This document shows, one piece after another, positions 1 through 8,274 of a stretch of 39,980 nucleotides of DNA (position 1 is its first letter; the number at the start of each line of letters is the position of its first letter). The DNA is taken from positions 1-39,980 of the forward strand of contig PFNQ01000023.1 of assembly GCA_002792115.1 (NCBI GenBank), in the 5' to 3' direction. Made by a program: the position numbers and the translations under genes. A model generated the notes under the pieces. That model was not told where the DNA came from. It saw only the letters and a list, made by a program, of their open reading frames with translations, and searched no databases. Source of the DNA: Candidatus Woesearchaeota archaeon CG_4_10_14_0_2_um_filter_33_13 (GTDB taxonomy: Archaea; Nanobdellota; Nanobdellia; Woesearchaeales; GW2011-AR9).

Positions 1-1
1 G

Positions 2-310
2 AACAAAGATTATGGAAATCTAAAAGAGTTCTTACAATTCTTTGATTCTCTAAAAAGTGGGAAAAGATTGTCATATTATTTCATAACTGCTTATCCTGGT
101 TCTTCGATGAAAGAAGCGGAAGAATTAGCTCAATTTATCAAAGGCTGGAAAAATGTTAGTCTACAAATTTTTACACCAACTCCGATGAGTTTAGCAACCT
201 GCATGTATTACACAGCCTTAGACAAGGATATGGCTAAGATCAATGTTCCTTATTCTTATAACGAAAAAAAAGAGCAGAAAAGAGTAGTGATGAAAGATTT
301 AGCGGATTAA
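2..310 (+). CDS. YgiQ-family (UPF0313) radical SAM protein, 3' end only
   Basis: The reading frame is open from base 2, so the gene begins before the window and only about 102 C-terminal residues are present. The tail matches what I know of the YgiQ/UPF0313 family: a YFITAYPGSS stretch, then an IFTPTPMSLATCMYYT segment and a closing VPYSYNEKKEQK motif. The radical SAM cluster motif would lie upstream and cannot be seen. An internal TTG at 68 could be mistaken for a start, but codons 2-67 continue the protein (NKDYGNLKEFLQFF). The family's biochemical role is not established. The gene ends 64 bases before the next ORF. Confidence 0.8.
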   Translation, partial: NKDYGNLKEFLQFFDSLKSGKRLSYYFITAYPGSSMKEAEELAQFIKGWKNVSLQIFTPTPMSLATCMYYTALDKDMAKINVPYSYNEKKEQKRVVMKDLAD

Positions 311-373
311 AAGTAGATTTCTACAAAGAAAACAAAGGCAAACTATATAAATCACTTCCTTACTGTTGAAGAG

Positions 374-958
374 ATGGATTTTATAGTTAATAACTTTGAT
401 CTTTGGACATGGGTGATTATTCCAATATTAATCTTTTTAGCTAGAATTGTTGATGTTAGTATTGGTACAATAAGAGTGATTTTTATCTCTAAAGGGTTTA
501 AGTCAATTGCACCAGTTTTAGGTTTCTTTGAGGTAATTATTTGGCTGCTGGCTATCAGTCAAATCATGAAAAATCTAGAAAATTGGGTTTCTTACATTGC
601 TTATGGAGCTGGTTTCGCTACCGGAACCTATGTAGGAATGTTATTAGAAGAGAAGATTTCTATTGGTAAAGTAATTCTAAGGGTTATAAGTAAAAAAGAC
701 GATTGCGAGATGATTGAAGAATTAAAGAAAAAATACCGCCTAACTATTATTGATGGACAAAGTCCAACCGGTGGTACAAAAGCAAAGATTATTTTTATGG
801 TTATGAAACGAAGCGAAGTTAAAGATGCCGTTGCAATTGTTAATCAATTTCATCCTAAGGCCTTTTACACAATTGAAGATGTTAAGTACGCTTTAGATGA
901 TGGAGCTAATCCAGTTCAGAAAAGAAATGTGTTTAGTTTTTACAGAAAAAGTAAATAA
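374..958 (+). CDS. UPF0316 membrane protein (DUF5698 + DUF2179)
   Basis: This 194-residue protein has three hydrophobic segments in its first ~100 residues, with an ARIVDVSIGTIRVIFISKG signature early on. A soluble C-terminal half of about 85 residues follows, containing YRLTIIDGQSPTGGTKAKI. This order (three-helix membrane domain, then DUF2179 domain) and the length are typical of the UPF0316 family. The DUF2179 fold resembles small-ligand-binding domains in related YitT proteins, but no substrate is known. A weak TATA-like tract (AACTATATAAATC, about 343-355) lies close upstream. The gene stands alone, 46 bases from a convergent neighbour. Confidence 0.8.
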   Translation: MDFIVNNFDLWTWVIIPILIFLARIVDVSIGTIRVIFISKGFKSIAPVLGFFEVIIWLLAISQIMKNLENWVSYIAYGAGFATGTYVGMLLEEKISIGKVILRVISKKDDCEMIEELKKKYRLTIIDGQSPTGGTKAKIIFMVMKRSEVKDAVAIVNQFHPKAFYTIEDVKYALDDGANPVQKRNVFSFYRKSK

Positions 959-1003
959 ATATAGCTAAAAATGCTAAAAATAATCCTAGATAAGCCTTCT
1001 TAA

Positions 1004-2026
1004 TTAAGCTGCATCCCACCTAGCAATTAAATCCTGGTTATAGACCACCTGTCCTGCTTTATCACCTTGACTATAGCATAATCTTGCCTCAGAGTTAAGA
1101 TGAACTTGGTCCTCGCTAGCTAATGTGAATCTAAAGCGATTATCTGGTTGATATGTCCTTAAAATCCCAACTATTTTTTGCTTTTCATCTAAGAACTGAC
1201 CTTGAGCATTGGGATCATAATTAAAATGGAATGTTTCAATTTGGTCTGCAGTCATCCTTACAGCTAGACCAAACCCTAAACTATTGTAAGCTGTAGCTTT
1301 TATTAAAACAACTTCAATAGGATGGATCTCGCCATCCTTCTCTATTCCACGGCTTACTTTATACGCAGCATTAGTTCTACTACCAACATTAGTACACCCG
1401 TCTTCATCATATAAACTAACTGCACCTTGATCTGCAATAAAGTCTAACGGCAAATGATCTTCAGTAGATATCTGTGCAAAACAAGGAGCATTGGGATCAA
1501 GATGTTGTCTCGTTACTCTTTGTGAATCACGATCTAAGATTACAGCTAAATCTTTCTTAGCAGTAACCACATTTAGGTATTGCATAAAATCAGAAGGGCC
1601 AGAGATCGTTTTGTAAGTCACTCTGGCCGTAGGAGGGATTACTTGATGTTGTTGTAAAGTCTCAGCGATGTCAGATCCGTTTGCTACCAAAAATAAGCGC
1701 CTGGACCATCTTTGGCCAGTCTCATCACCCGCCTCAACCGGATAGTATTCATCGCCTTCCTTTAGCAACATCTTACCATTATCAAATCTTTCTGTTCTAA
1801 GACCACCTGCAAGGTTGTTAGCAATGTGATAAACAACAGCAAGTTCAAATAAGTCTTCCTTGATTGGCTCAAATGGTTTAGAACGTGGTTCTGGTTCTTC
1901 CGTTTTACTCTCTAAGAGCTTAAGCCTTTTTTCTAAATCGCAAGCACTTTGTTCCATCGGAAATTGAGCAGGGAAAATCATAACAACTAGTATACTAAAA
2001 TGTATATTTATATTTACCCCCACCAT
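1004..2026 (-). CDS. Hypothetical protein with N-terminal membrane/signal segment
   Basis: I do not recognise this 340-residue protein. Residues about 8-22 are hydrophobic (IHFSILVVMIFPAQF) and could be a signal peptide or anchor. A charged stretch follows with a short helical LEKRLKLLESK region, then a mixed alpha/beta body without an obvious catalytic motif. The ATG at 2026 lies about 35 bases from the centre of a TATA-like tract shared with the divergent Lrp gene, which supports this start and a near-leaderless transcript. An internal Met at residue 16 would delete half of the hydrophobic stretch and is less likely. The protein is probably exported or membrane-anchored, but this is inference. 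Confidence 0.6.
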   Translation of the reverse strand: MVGVNINIHFSILVVMIFPAQFPMEQSACDLEKRLKLLESKTEEPEPRSKPFEPIKEDLFELAVVYHIANNLAGGLRTERFDNGKMLLKEGDEYYPVEAGDETGQRWSRRLFLVANGSDIAETLQQHQVIPPTARVTYKTISGPSDFMQYLNVVTAKKDLAVILDRDSQRVTRQHLDPNAPCFAQISTEDHLPLDFIADQGAVSLYDEDGCTNVGSRTNAAYKVSRGIEKDGEIHPIEVVLIKATAYNSLGFGLAVRMTADQIETFHFNYDPNAQGQFLDEKQKIVGILRTYQPDNRFRFTLASEDQVHLNSEARLCYSQGDKAGQVVYNQDLIARWDAA

Positions 2027-2047
2027 ACTTTTTACTTTATTGTATTT

Positions 2048-2069
2048 TTTAGCTAATATTTATATATTA
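2048..2069. promoter_or_regulatory. Shared bidirectional TATA element between divergent genes
   Basis: The near-symmetrical tract AATATTTATATATTA (2055-2069) is the only good TATA-like sequence between the genes starting at 2026 (-) and 2091 (+). Its centre is about 29 bases from the plus-strand ATG and about 36 from the minus-strand ATG. One element therefore appears to serve both directions. Confidence 0.5.
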
Positions 2070-2090
2070 GTAAAAATTTTAACCATAAAA

Positions 2091-3086
2091 ATGGCCAAAA
2101 ATAACACCCTCCTTTTTTTAAGTAGTGAGAACTGTCGATTAAAGATCAAGGAAATCGCTAATTTAAACAGGAGTAGTTCTCAAAGAATTAAGTACAATTT
2201 GAGAAATCTAGAAAGAAAATCTTTAATCAATTTACCATATTCTATTTTTGATTATTCTTACTTTGGGCTAATATTGTTTAAAGTTTATTTTAAGTGGACA
2301 TATGTAAGTGAGAAAGATAAAAACAAAATCATTAAAGAGCTTAAGGAAAATGGATATGTTGTAGCAGTTTATGAGCTGGAAGGAGAGTTTGATTTAGTAG
2401 TAGAGATTGAAGCACCAAACCCGTCTCGGTTCAATAAAACATTAAAGCAAATTGTAACTAACTTACCTTCGTTGAGCAATTATCGGATCCTGTTAAACAT
2501 AGTAACACACATCTATCCAAGAAAATATTTAGCTAAAGAAGAAGAGATTATCTCACAGGTTCCTGCAGAAATTGTTATCGGAGGAGATAGAGAGATTGAA
2601 GAGTTTAACGAAAAAGCGATGATTCTCTTACAGAACTTACGTTTAAACCCTAAGACAAGATTAAGTTCATTAGCTAAAGCTGCTGATCTAAACATCCGGA
2701 CAGTATCAAAACTATTTAAAGAATTAAAACAAAGAAAAATAGTTAGAGGATTCAAGTATAATCTTAATACAGAAGAACTTAAAATCAATAAATCAAGATT
2801 ATTTTTAAAATTACACAATCTCACCCCAGAAAGAGAAGAAGAGATGCAACAATATTTTCTTAAAACTAAAGAGATTATACAAATGCACAAAACTGTTGGA
2901 GATTGGGATTTAGAGTTAGATATAGAATCATTTGAAAAAGTTAAAATTCGCCGCCTAACTGTAGAGATTAGGGAACAGTTTAAGGATGTGATTATGAACT
3001 TCAATATTATTGAGTTTTACAAACAATATTTACGTTATTATTTGCCGGAATTCTTATTTAAAGCCAAAGAAGAAAAGAAAGAATAA
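2091..3086 (+). CDS. Tandem Lrp/AsnC-type transcriptional regulator
   Basis: This protein of 331 residues has two successive Lrp/AsnC modules. The first HTH is at residues ~8-50 (IKEIANLNRSSSQRIKYNLR), followed by a beta-alpha-beta sensor-like domain with GEFDLVVEIEA. The second HTH is at ~185-225 (SSLAKAADLNIRTVSKLFKE), followed by a second sensor-like domain with VGDWDLELDIE. The GxxDL element after each HTH is typical of Lrp family sensor domains. The ATG at 2091 was chosen over an upstream TTG at 2040 because a TATA tract sits about 29 bases upstream, giving a leaderless start. A homologous tandem regulator is at 14776-15735. Ligand and targets are unknown. TatD follows 27 bases downstream and may be co-transcribed. 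Confidence 0.8.
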   Translation: MAKNNTLLFLSSENCRLKIKEIANLNRSSSQRIKYNLRNLERKSLINLPYSIFDYSYFGLILFKVYFKWTYVSEKDKNKIIKELKENGYVVAVYELEGEFDLVVEIEAPNPSRFNKTLKQIVTNLPSLSNYRILLNIVTHIYPRKYLAKEEEIISQVPAEIVIGGDREIEEFNEKAMILLQNLRLNPKTRLSSLAKAADLNIRTVSKLFKELKQRKIVRGFKYNLNTEELKINKSRLFLKLHNLTPEREEEMQQYFLKTKEIIQMHKTVGDWDLELDIESFEKVKIRRLTVEIREQFKDVIMNFNIIEFYKQYLRYYLPEFLFKAKEEKKE

Positions 3087-3113
3087 TAAATAGAGATAGG
3101 ATTGCAAAGTAAA

Positions 3114-3908
3114 ATGAAATTCGTTGATGTCCATTGCCATTTGAACCAAGATAGTTTTAAAGATAACATAGACGAAGTTATTGTCAGAGCAAAGAAAGCA
3201 GGAGTGGCAGCAATTTTAATCTCTGGTACTAATCCACTAGCAAATAAACAGATTTTAGAGATGACCAAAATTGATCCAATCATTAAAGCTTCTTTAGGAC
3301 TACATCCGATAGACGCATTAGGGTTATCTGAAGGAGAAACAGGTATACCAAAACAAGAAGGAAAGATAGACTTAGAAAAGGAGTTTAAGTTTATCGAGGA
3401 GAATAAGGATAAAATCATTGCTGTTGGCGAAGTTGGTCTAGATTATCATTGGGATGATAAACATCATGAAGAACAACAGGAGATTTTCAGAAAAGTAATT
3501 AAATTAGCAATTAAAATAAAAAAACCAATCGTTCTTCATACGTGGGCAGCGGAAGAAGATGCTCTTAATATCATAGAGGAAGAAAATAAGAATCAGATAC
3601 CCGTAGTATTACATTGTTTCTCTGGAAGAAAATCGCTAATCACTAGAGCAAAAGAGTTAGGTTATTATTTTTCTGTTCCGCCCTCAACAGCAAGAACCGG
3701 AAACTTTAATGGCTTAATCAAAAAAGTTCCAATTGAACAACTTCTTACAGAGACGGATGCACCTTGGCAAAGCTTTGTTAAAGGAGAGATTAATGAACCA
3801 GCTTTTGTTATCGAAACTATTAAGGTGATAGCTGAAATTAAAGGAATTTCTATTGAAGAAGCTGCTGAGAAGATCTGGCAGAATTATCTTAAAGTTTTTA
3901 AAGATTAA
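3114..3908 (+). CDS. tatD: TatD-family metal-dependent deoxyribonuclease/hydrolase
   Basis: This 264-residue protein has the expected TIM-barrel metal hydrolase signatures in order: VDVHCH near the start (two metal-binding His), AVGEVGLDYH mid-protein, VLHTW and VLHCFSG, and LTETDAPW near the C-terminus carrying the metal-binding Asp. Length is normal for TatD enzymes, which act as 3'-5' DNases or related phosphoesterases. The ATG at 3114 is preferred to an upstream TTG at 3102 because it starts directly with the beta-1 strand MKFVDVHCH. It lies 27 bases after the Lrp-like gene and 23 bases before the pyrimidine-dimer glycosylase, so the three may form an operon with a DNA-repair flavour. Confidence 0.88.
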   Translation: MKFVDVHCHLNQDSFKDNIDEVIVRAKKAGVAAILISGTNPLANKQILEMTKIDPIIKASLGLHPIDALGLSEGETGIPKQEGKIDLEKEFKFIEENKDKIIAVGEVGLDYHWDDKHHEEQQEIFRKVIKLAIKIKKPIVLHTWAAEEDALNIIEEENKNQIPVVLHCFSGRKSLITRAKELGYYFSVPPSTARTGNFNGLIKKVPIEQLLTETDAPWQSFVKGEINEPAFVIETIKVIAEIKGISIEEAAEKIWQNYLKVFKD

Positions 3909-3931
3909 AGAGAACACAGACTGGTTATAAA

Positions 3932-4351
3932 ATGGTTAGAGTTAACTTAGTTAATCCAAAGAAATTAGCGGACCAGCACTTGATTGCCGAATATGATGAG
4001 ATTTTAATGCTTGTTGCTTATATAAAAAGATATCCTGAAGTGGATGGTATTCCAGAAGAATATTGTTTAGGTGAAGGACATATGCGATTTTTTAAAAATA
4101 AATTAGATTATCTTAAAAAAAGACATGAACTAATAAAAAAAGAGATGAAAAAAAGGAATTTTCAAGTTAACAAAACTGTTGATTTACAAGGATTTAATGA
4201 GAAGAATAAAGGTAATTGGATCGCAAAAAAAGAAGACTTAAATCTAATTAAAAAAAGAATTATTACAAAATTAAGACTGAAACCAACTTATTACAGACAT
4301 TATGGAGAGTACAAACCAGTTACTTTTTTTATTAAACTTTTAAGAGATTAA
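3932..4351 (+). CDS. T4 endonuclease V-like pyrimidine dimer DNA glycosylase
   Basis: This 139-residue protein aligns by eye with bacteriophage T4 endonuclease V (DenV) from the first residue: MVRVNLVNPKKLADQHLIAEY against the phage RINLTLVSELADQHLMAEY. Arg3, Gln15, His16 and the catalytic Glu23 are kept at the same numbers. A later LGEGHMRFFKNKLDYLKKR block and the ending RPTYYRHYG-like LKPTYYRHYG also match. The enzyme cleaves the glycosyl bond at UV-induced cyclobutane pyrimidine dimers and nicks the abasic site. In T4 the nucleophile is the amino group of Thr2 after Met removal; here residue 2 is Val, which still permits Met removal. It follows tatD by 23 bases. Confidence 0.85.
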   Translation: MVRVNLVNPKKLADQHLIAEYDEILMLVAYIKRYPEVDGIPEEYCLGEGHMRFFKNKLDYLKKRHELIKKEMKKRNFQVNKTVDLQGFNEKNKGNWIAKKEDLNLIKKRIITKLRLKPTYYRHYGEYKPVTFFIKLLRD

Positions 4352-4437
4352 AAGGTTGAAGTTTTATTTATGAAGAATTTTTGATAAGAAAAGCTTAGAT
4401 CAAATATGTAACTACCCAAAAGAAGTTAAATTATCAC

Positions 4438-4453
4438 AAGATTTATAAATCTT
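4438..4453. promoter_or_regulatory. Palindromic TATA box
   Basis: AAGATTTATAAATCTT is a perfect 16-base palindrome centred 26 bases before the ATG at 4472. It fits the archaeal TATA box position for a leaderless mRNA. The symmetry may be accidental, or may allow a dimeric regulator to cover the box. Confidence 0.6.
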
Positions 4454-4471
4454 CCACACTTTAAATAAAAA

Positions 4472-5473
4472 ATGGTAGATTTATTTGGTACAAAAAGAAT
4501 AGCTGCACTTGAAGCAGAAAAGACAGAATTGGAAAGAAAATTAACTGCATTACAAACTACTCATACAACAACAGTTACTGAGTATGTTGTACTTCAGGAA
4601 AAATATTCTACTTTAGAAACTGCTTCTGGAAAAAAAGATACCAAAATTTCTGGATTGGAAACAGCTGTTCAAACTGCTGAAGGTAAAGCTGCAGAGTTAG
4701 AAGGACGTTTAACAACCTTACCAAATAGAGAAATAACCACCTTAAAAGCAATTAAAGATTTAGCAGGACCTAAATCCAACGAAGGATATGATGCTTTTCT
4801 TAAAAATATGATTAGAGCAGTTGTAGATAGGGGAGTATTAGCTTACGAAGACACATTACACAATTTATTAAGAGGGCATGAACAAAGATGGCATCAAAAG
4901 GATAAAAATCCATTTCCACTAATAGAAGATCATGAGATTCACATGTATGTTGGTTTTAGTGTTTTAAATGACATTACAAAACCACAAGTTAGTTTTATTG
5001 CTGCGAATTATCCTTATCTTGACCTTTCTGGATCAGACGATTCCAAATCTCAAAAAGGTGCAATCCAGAGACAATACGGAAATTCTGAACCGCAAGTAAG
5101 ATTAAGGTTTAGGAATAAACATGAAGCACAAGATTGTTATTCCAGACAGCAAGAAAAGGATATGTTAGATAATTTAGTTCCAGCAGAGTGGCAAGAAAGA
5201 TTAGAAGTCCAAAAAGACGTATTATTAAAAGCATTTGCTTTTGGATTTGTTGCTAGTTATTATGAAGATGCACAAACACATCCAGAATTACCTGCAACCT
5301 TGAGCAATCACGATGAAACCACATATGATGTTCCTAAACTTGTTCTTGGAATGCAAGAAAGAGTAAATTTAATGGGAAGTCAATCATTATTACAAGATTT
5401 GTATGAATGTGTTCAAGCAACAAATCCTAAATTTTCGGCTGGTGTTTTAAGCCACTTTAAACAAAGTCAATAA
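4472..5473 (+). CDS. Hypothetical coiled-coil protein
   Basis: I do not recognise this 333-residue protein. Residues ~8-85 form a predicted coiled coil with heptad-like Leu/Ala spacing (ALEAEKTELERKLTAL) and a repeated LETA motif. The rest is a mixed globular domain rich in His and aromatic residues (RGHEQRWHQKDKNPFPLIEDHE), with no catalytic motif I can name. No signal peptide or membrane segment is visible, so it is probably cytoplasmic. The start is well supported by the TATA palindrome 26 bases upstream and there is no ribosome-binding site, so translation is likely leaderless. It is transcribed alone, and its composition is less Lys-rich than neighbouring core genes. Confidence 0.65.
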   Translation: MVDLFGTKRIAALEAEKTELERKLTALQTTHTTTVTEYVVLQEKYSTLETASGKKDTKISGLETAVQTAEGKAAELEGRLTTLPNREITTLKAIKDLAGPKSNEGYDAFLKNMIRAVVDRGVLAYEDTLHNLLRGHEQRWHQKDKNPFPLIEDHEIHMYVGFSVLNDITKPQVSFIAANYPYLDLSGSDDSKSQKGAIQRQYGNSEPQVRLRFRNKHEAQDCYSRQQEKDMLDNLVPAEWQERLEVQKDVLLKAFAFGFVASYYEDAQTHPELPATLSNHDETTYDVPKLVLGMQERVNLMGSQSLLQDLYECVQATNPKFSAGVLSHFKQSQ

Positions 5474-5910
5474 TTGTTTTCTTTTAATTTGTTTAACGCC
5501 AGTTATACAGAAATTATAATAAGCATTATAGCGAAAACTTGAAACTAAACAATATTAATCTCCATCAACATATCCACACCCACTACCCACTGGACAGATG
5601 CGGATAAGGTATTTAAATGAACTCCAACCTTATGATACAATAAATAAAAAGGAGGTTAAGGGTTTTATCTAACTTAGTGGTTGAGCGAAGCGAACGCCAC
5701 TCTTTTGGATGATAACCTTTTCTAAAGGTTATATGGCAAAAATAAAACTATTTCGGAAAGGGAGATATGTTGGTTTAGTTAGAGAAGATTTTCATAGCAA
5801 TAAGAGTTCCATTGGAAAAGAATCATTATGGGACAATCTGGGGATTAGTACAATCTAAACCCATTAATTTTCTAGTAAGTTTTATTAATTAAATGAGATT
5901 AATTATAGTT
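5474..5910 (+). other. Non-coding stretch with two hairpins and a possible small ORF
   Basis: This 437-base gap has two hairpins. Bases 5677-5700 form GTGG...CCAC around the loop TTGAGCGAAGCGAACG. Bases 5712-5732 form a perfect 9-bp stem (ATAACCTTT / AAAGGTTAT) with loop TCT. A TATA-like tract (CAATAAATAAAAAGG, about 5638-5652) ends in GGAGG, but no start codon follows at a usable distance. The first hairpin has a variant copy at 22610-22635. I see no tRNA or other known RNA here. The promoter of the downstream glycosyltransferase (TTTTATTAATT, about 5880-5890) is at the right end. Confidence 0.5.
5709..5858 (+). CDS. Possible small protein (49 aa)
   Basis: A short frame opens at ATG 5709 with a second ATG at 5733. 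The protein from 5733 is 41 residues and basic, starting MAKIKLFRKGRYVGLVRED, with no family I recognise. The 9-bp hairpin at 5712-5732 ends directly before the ATG at 5733 and hides the AAAGG that could act as a ribosome-binding site. If the ORF is real, its translation could therefore be structure-controlled. No good TATA box stands at leaderless distance. Chance ORFs of this size are common, so this is only a candidate. Confidence 0.25.
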   Translation: MITFSKGYMAKIKLFRKGRYVGLVREDFHSNKSSIGKESLWDNLGISTI

Positions 5911-6780
5911 ATGAGTATTTCATGTCTTATACCAGCATATAACGAAGGCCAAAACATTCGCAAAGTTTTAGATGTAGTTAAAGATTACAAAAAGTTTGCA
6001 GAAGTGATTGTAATTGATGATTGTTCTAAAGACAATACCAGTTTAATTGTAAAAGAGTATTCTCAAAATTATCCTATGATTAAACTGATTCAAAATAAAA
6101 TAAACCAAGGTAAGTCTGGAGCGATTAAGATTGGGGTAAAGGCTGCAAGAGAAGAATTAATTGTGATGTTAGATGCAGATTTAATCGGTTTAACTGAAAA
6201 TGATATTGATCGATTAATTGAACCGGTGCAAAAAAGAGAATACGCTTCAACAATCTTAGATCGTGCTGGAGACAGAACAGCCATCTGGGGCTGGACCAAC
6301 TGTGCGAGATTTTTTGGTGGAGAACGAGCACTATGGAAAGAAGATTTTCTTAAGATGGATATCCCCCAAAGGAGTGGTTATTTGTTAGAAACAAAGATGA
6401 ACTTCTATTACATTGAGAATAACAAGAAAATAAAAACAATTTATTGCCCACAACTATTTACTGTTCACCAGTATGACAAGATGCCTTTTATGAAAGGAGT
6501 TTATAGCTATCTTAAGATGAGCAAACAGATTATTAACACAGCTACCCCACTAGGGTTTGTAGTAATGTTCCTGAAGGTAGAGGAAGAGAAGTTTTCTTAC
6601 TTGTATTTATTACATAGTAGAGCAATAATCTTTGCACCGATTACAATTGCAGTTACTTTAATCAATAGCACATTAATATTCTTGCAGTTGAATATTATCA
6701 GGGCGGTAAAGTTACCACGAGGTGTTGTTGATGCGTACAATAGCACCTTAGAAACATTAAATAGATACATAAACAGATAA
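5911..6780 (+). CDS. Family 2 glycosyltransferase
   Basis: This protein of 289 residues begins with the GT-A fold signature SCLIPAYNEGQNI, followed by EVIVIDDCSKDNT. NQGKSGAIKIGVKAA and LIVMLDADL follow, the last being the DxD-like nucleotide-sugar/metal site. A C-terminal hydrophobic stretch (IIFAPITIAVTLINSTLIFLQ) suggests membrane association. It should transfer a sugar from a nucleotide or dolichol donor, probably to a lipid or surface glycan. The ATG at 5911 was chosen over 5893 because a TATA-like TTTTATTAATT lies about 26 bases before it and the six extra residues precede the beta-1 strand. No sugar-pathway genes are nearby. Confidence 0.85.
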   Translation: MSISCLIPAYNEGQNIRKVLDVVKDYKKFAEVIVIDDCSKDNTSLIVKEYSQNYPMIKLIQNKINQGKSGAIKIGVKAAREELIVMLDADLIGLTENDIDRLIEPVQKREYASTILDRAGDRTAIWGWTNCARFFGGERALWKEDFLKMDIPQRSGYLLETKMNFYYIENNKKIKTIYCPQLFTVHQYDKMPFMKGVYSYLKMSKQIINTATPLGFVVMFLKVEEEKFSYLYLLHSRAIIFAPITIAVTLINSTLIFLQLNIIRAVKLPRGVVDAYNSTLETLNRYINR

Positions 6781-6803
6781 TAATAAACGGGTGATGATGA
6801 ATT

Positions 6804-7181
6804 CTAATTAAAAAAGAAGTATTGTAAAAAAATCAAAATTAAAGTTATCAATAATACAATGTTAACGCCCTTATACTTAACTTTTAATTTTAGCTTTTGC
6901 ATCAGTTCCGCAATATAAGAGTGATCGTAATTCTGATCATTATTCAACTTATGACCGCGTAGAGATTGCATTAATGTGGTTAAAGGACAGATGATGTCAA
7001 ATCTTCTGAAGATAGTTAATGACCATAATAATTGTATAATCATAATACTAACAATGTACCAAAAATGAAAAGTGATTCTTAATGGCCATAATGAAGTAGG
7101 TACTAAAAAAAGCCCAAACCATAGAATTACAATAGGTAAGTGTAGCCAAAAAACAACATCTATCCAAAAAGTTTTTTTCAT
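6804..7181 (-). CDS. Small membrane protein, DUF2784-like
   Basis: This 125-residue protein has about four hydrophobic segments: near residues 5-28, 36-55, 60-75 and 106-123. A FDIICPLTTLMQSLRG motif in the middle resembles the CPLTPLE..LR signature of DUF2784 membrane proteins, though the segment after it is diverged. The function of the family is unknown. Its ATG lies one base after the stop of the zinc-ribbon gene 7183-7593 (TAATATG), so the two are almost certainly co-transcribed and translationally coupled. Confidence 0.6.
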   Translation of the reverse strand: MKKTFWIDVVFWLHLPIVILWFGLFLVPTSLWPLRITFHFWYIVSIMIIQLLWSLTIFRRFDIICPLTTLMQSLRGHKLNNDQNYDHSYIAELMQKLKLKVKYKGVNIVLLITLILIFLQYFFFN

Positions 7182-7182
7182 A

Positions 7183-7593
7183 TTATAACATACTAAAAGT
7201 ATTCAATCGAGGAATTTCCTCATTACAATAAGGACATGATTTTGGTCTTTTACGGAAAGGATCGTACTTAAAAGTATACTTACAATTTCGGCAAGTACAT
7301 TCAACCTGTCCCGTGCCAACAATCTTTCTAAATTGAGGAACTTCCTTAACTTTACTGCGATGAAACTTATCTAAGTACTCATCTTCTTTATCCCAACCGG
7401 CAGGTTTAGCAACTTTCTTTTCATCAACAATCTTACCTGCAACCTTATTAGGACTATTAGTTACAGTAGAAGGAGTAGTTTTACCATTAAAACAATTAGG
7501 ACAAACCATCATCTTCAGACTATAATGCAGTTTAAACTGGTCCGCCGGTACAGAATTACCACAGTTCTTACACTTAGCTTTAACACCTTCCAT
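7183..7593 (-). CDS. Zinc-ribbon protein
   Basis: This 136-residue protein has an N-terminal zinc ribbon (CKNCG...CPNC), a charged flexible middle of about 60 residues, and a C-terminal zinc ribbon (CTCRNCKYTFKYD...CPYC). The C-terminal part resembles the protein at 11031-11321 (CFCQRCKYHFKSK...CPYC). Such proteins often bind RNA, DNA or partner proteins, but nothing specific can be claimed. The ATG at 7593 is preferred to the GTG at 7614: a TATA tract (CTATAAAAAG on the minus strand, about 7616-7625) stands about 28 bases upstream, and the extra seven residues would extend into the promoter. It is the first gene of a two-gene operon with 6804-7181. Confidence 0.7.
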   Translation of the reverse strand: MEGVKAKCKNCGNSVPADQFKLHYSLKMMVCPNCFNGKTTPSTVTNSPNKVAGKIVDEKKVAKPAGWDKEDEYLDKFHRSKVKEVPQFRKIVGTGQVECTCRNCKYTFKYDPFRKRPKSCPYCNEEIPRLNTFSML

Positions 7594-7677
7594 AATGTGG
7601 AGAGATAGGGGCACCTCTTTTTATAGTTTTTGCTGCCCTAGACAACATTTAAATACGTAAATATTTTACTTATAAAC

Positions 7678-8169
7678 ATGCATCCATTCTGGGAAAAGGT
7701 AGAAAAGTATAATGGTAAACTTATCCCGTTAGCTTTAGTTTTACTTTTGGGTGTAATAATTTATGAATTATTTTTTCATGTTGAAAATGAAACAATTACT
7801 TTAATAGTTCACCTTGCTGATTATTTTATTTTAACCATTTTTGTAATTGATTTAGTTTTTTTAGCAATTAAAGCTAAAACTATCAAATTTTTCTTCAAGA
7901 ATTATTGGTTAGACATTTTGGCGGTTTTTCCCTTTATCTTGTTTTCCAGATTCATAGGGGGAATATTCAAAATTATTGCTTCTAGTGAATTTACGGTTGG
8001 TCAGGCCATCCTTCATGAATCCTTAGAAGTAAGTAAAGTAACAGTTAGAGCAGAAAGATTTGCCAAAGTTGGAAGAGAACTTAGAATGGGGGCAAGAGTT
8101 ATAAGGGTTATAAGTAAAGCTATTCCCCGTTTTAAGAGGAAAAAGATAAAACACCTTAGAGGTGTTTAA
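7678..8169 (+). CDS. Ion-channel-like membrane protein (voltage-sensor-like helices only)
   Basis: This 163-residue protein has three hydrophobic helices: residues ~15-33, 40-62 (HLADYFILTIFVIDLVFLAI) and 75-100 (NYWLDILAVFPFILF). It has a basic tail rich in Arg at three-to-four-residue spacing (VRAERFAKVGRELRMGARVIRV). The FVIDLVFLA...FFKNYWLDILAVFPF pattern resembles the S2-S3 region of voltage-gated cation channels, with the Arg-rich tail standing where S4 would be. No pore helix or selectivity filter follows, so it is a truncated or stand-alone voltage-sensor-like module. A TATA-like ATTTAAATAC lies about 26 bases upstream of the ATG. Function is inferred only from this resemblance. Confidence 0.6.
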   Translation: MHPFWEKVEKYNGKLIPLALVLLLGVIIYELFFHVENETITLIVHLADYFILTIFVIDLVFLAIKAKTIKFFFKNYWLDILAVFPFILFSRFIGGIFKIIASSEFTVGQAILHESLEVSKVTVRAERFAKVGRELRMGARVIRVISKAIPRFKRKKIKHLRGV

Positions 8170-8274
8170 ATTTACTTAAAGTAACTAATTTGCAGAATTC
8201 TGGTTTTAAATTTGAAATTATAATAAGATTGGTAACCAAAACACTTTTAAAAAGAGAATATAAAGCATATAGTT

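Noticed and set aside
2513-3004. 163-codon minus-strand ORF
   Set aside because: It is entirely antisense to the tandem Lrp regulator and its translation is Leu/Ser-rich without motifs.
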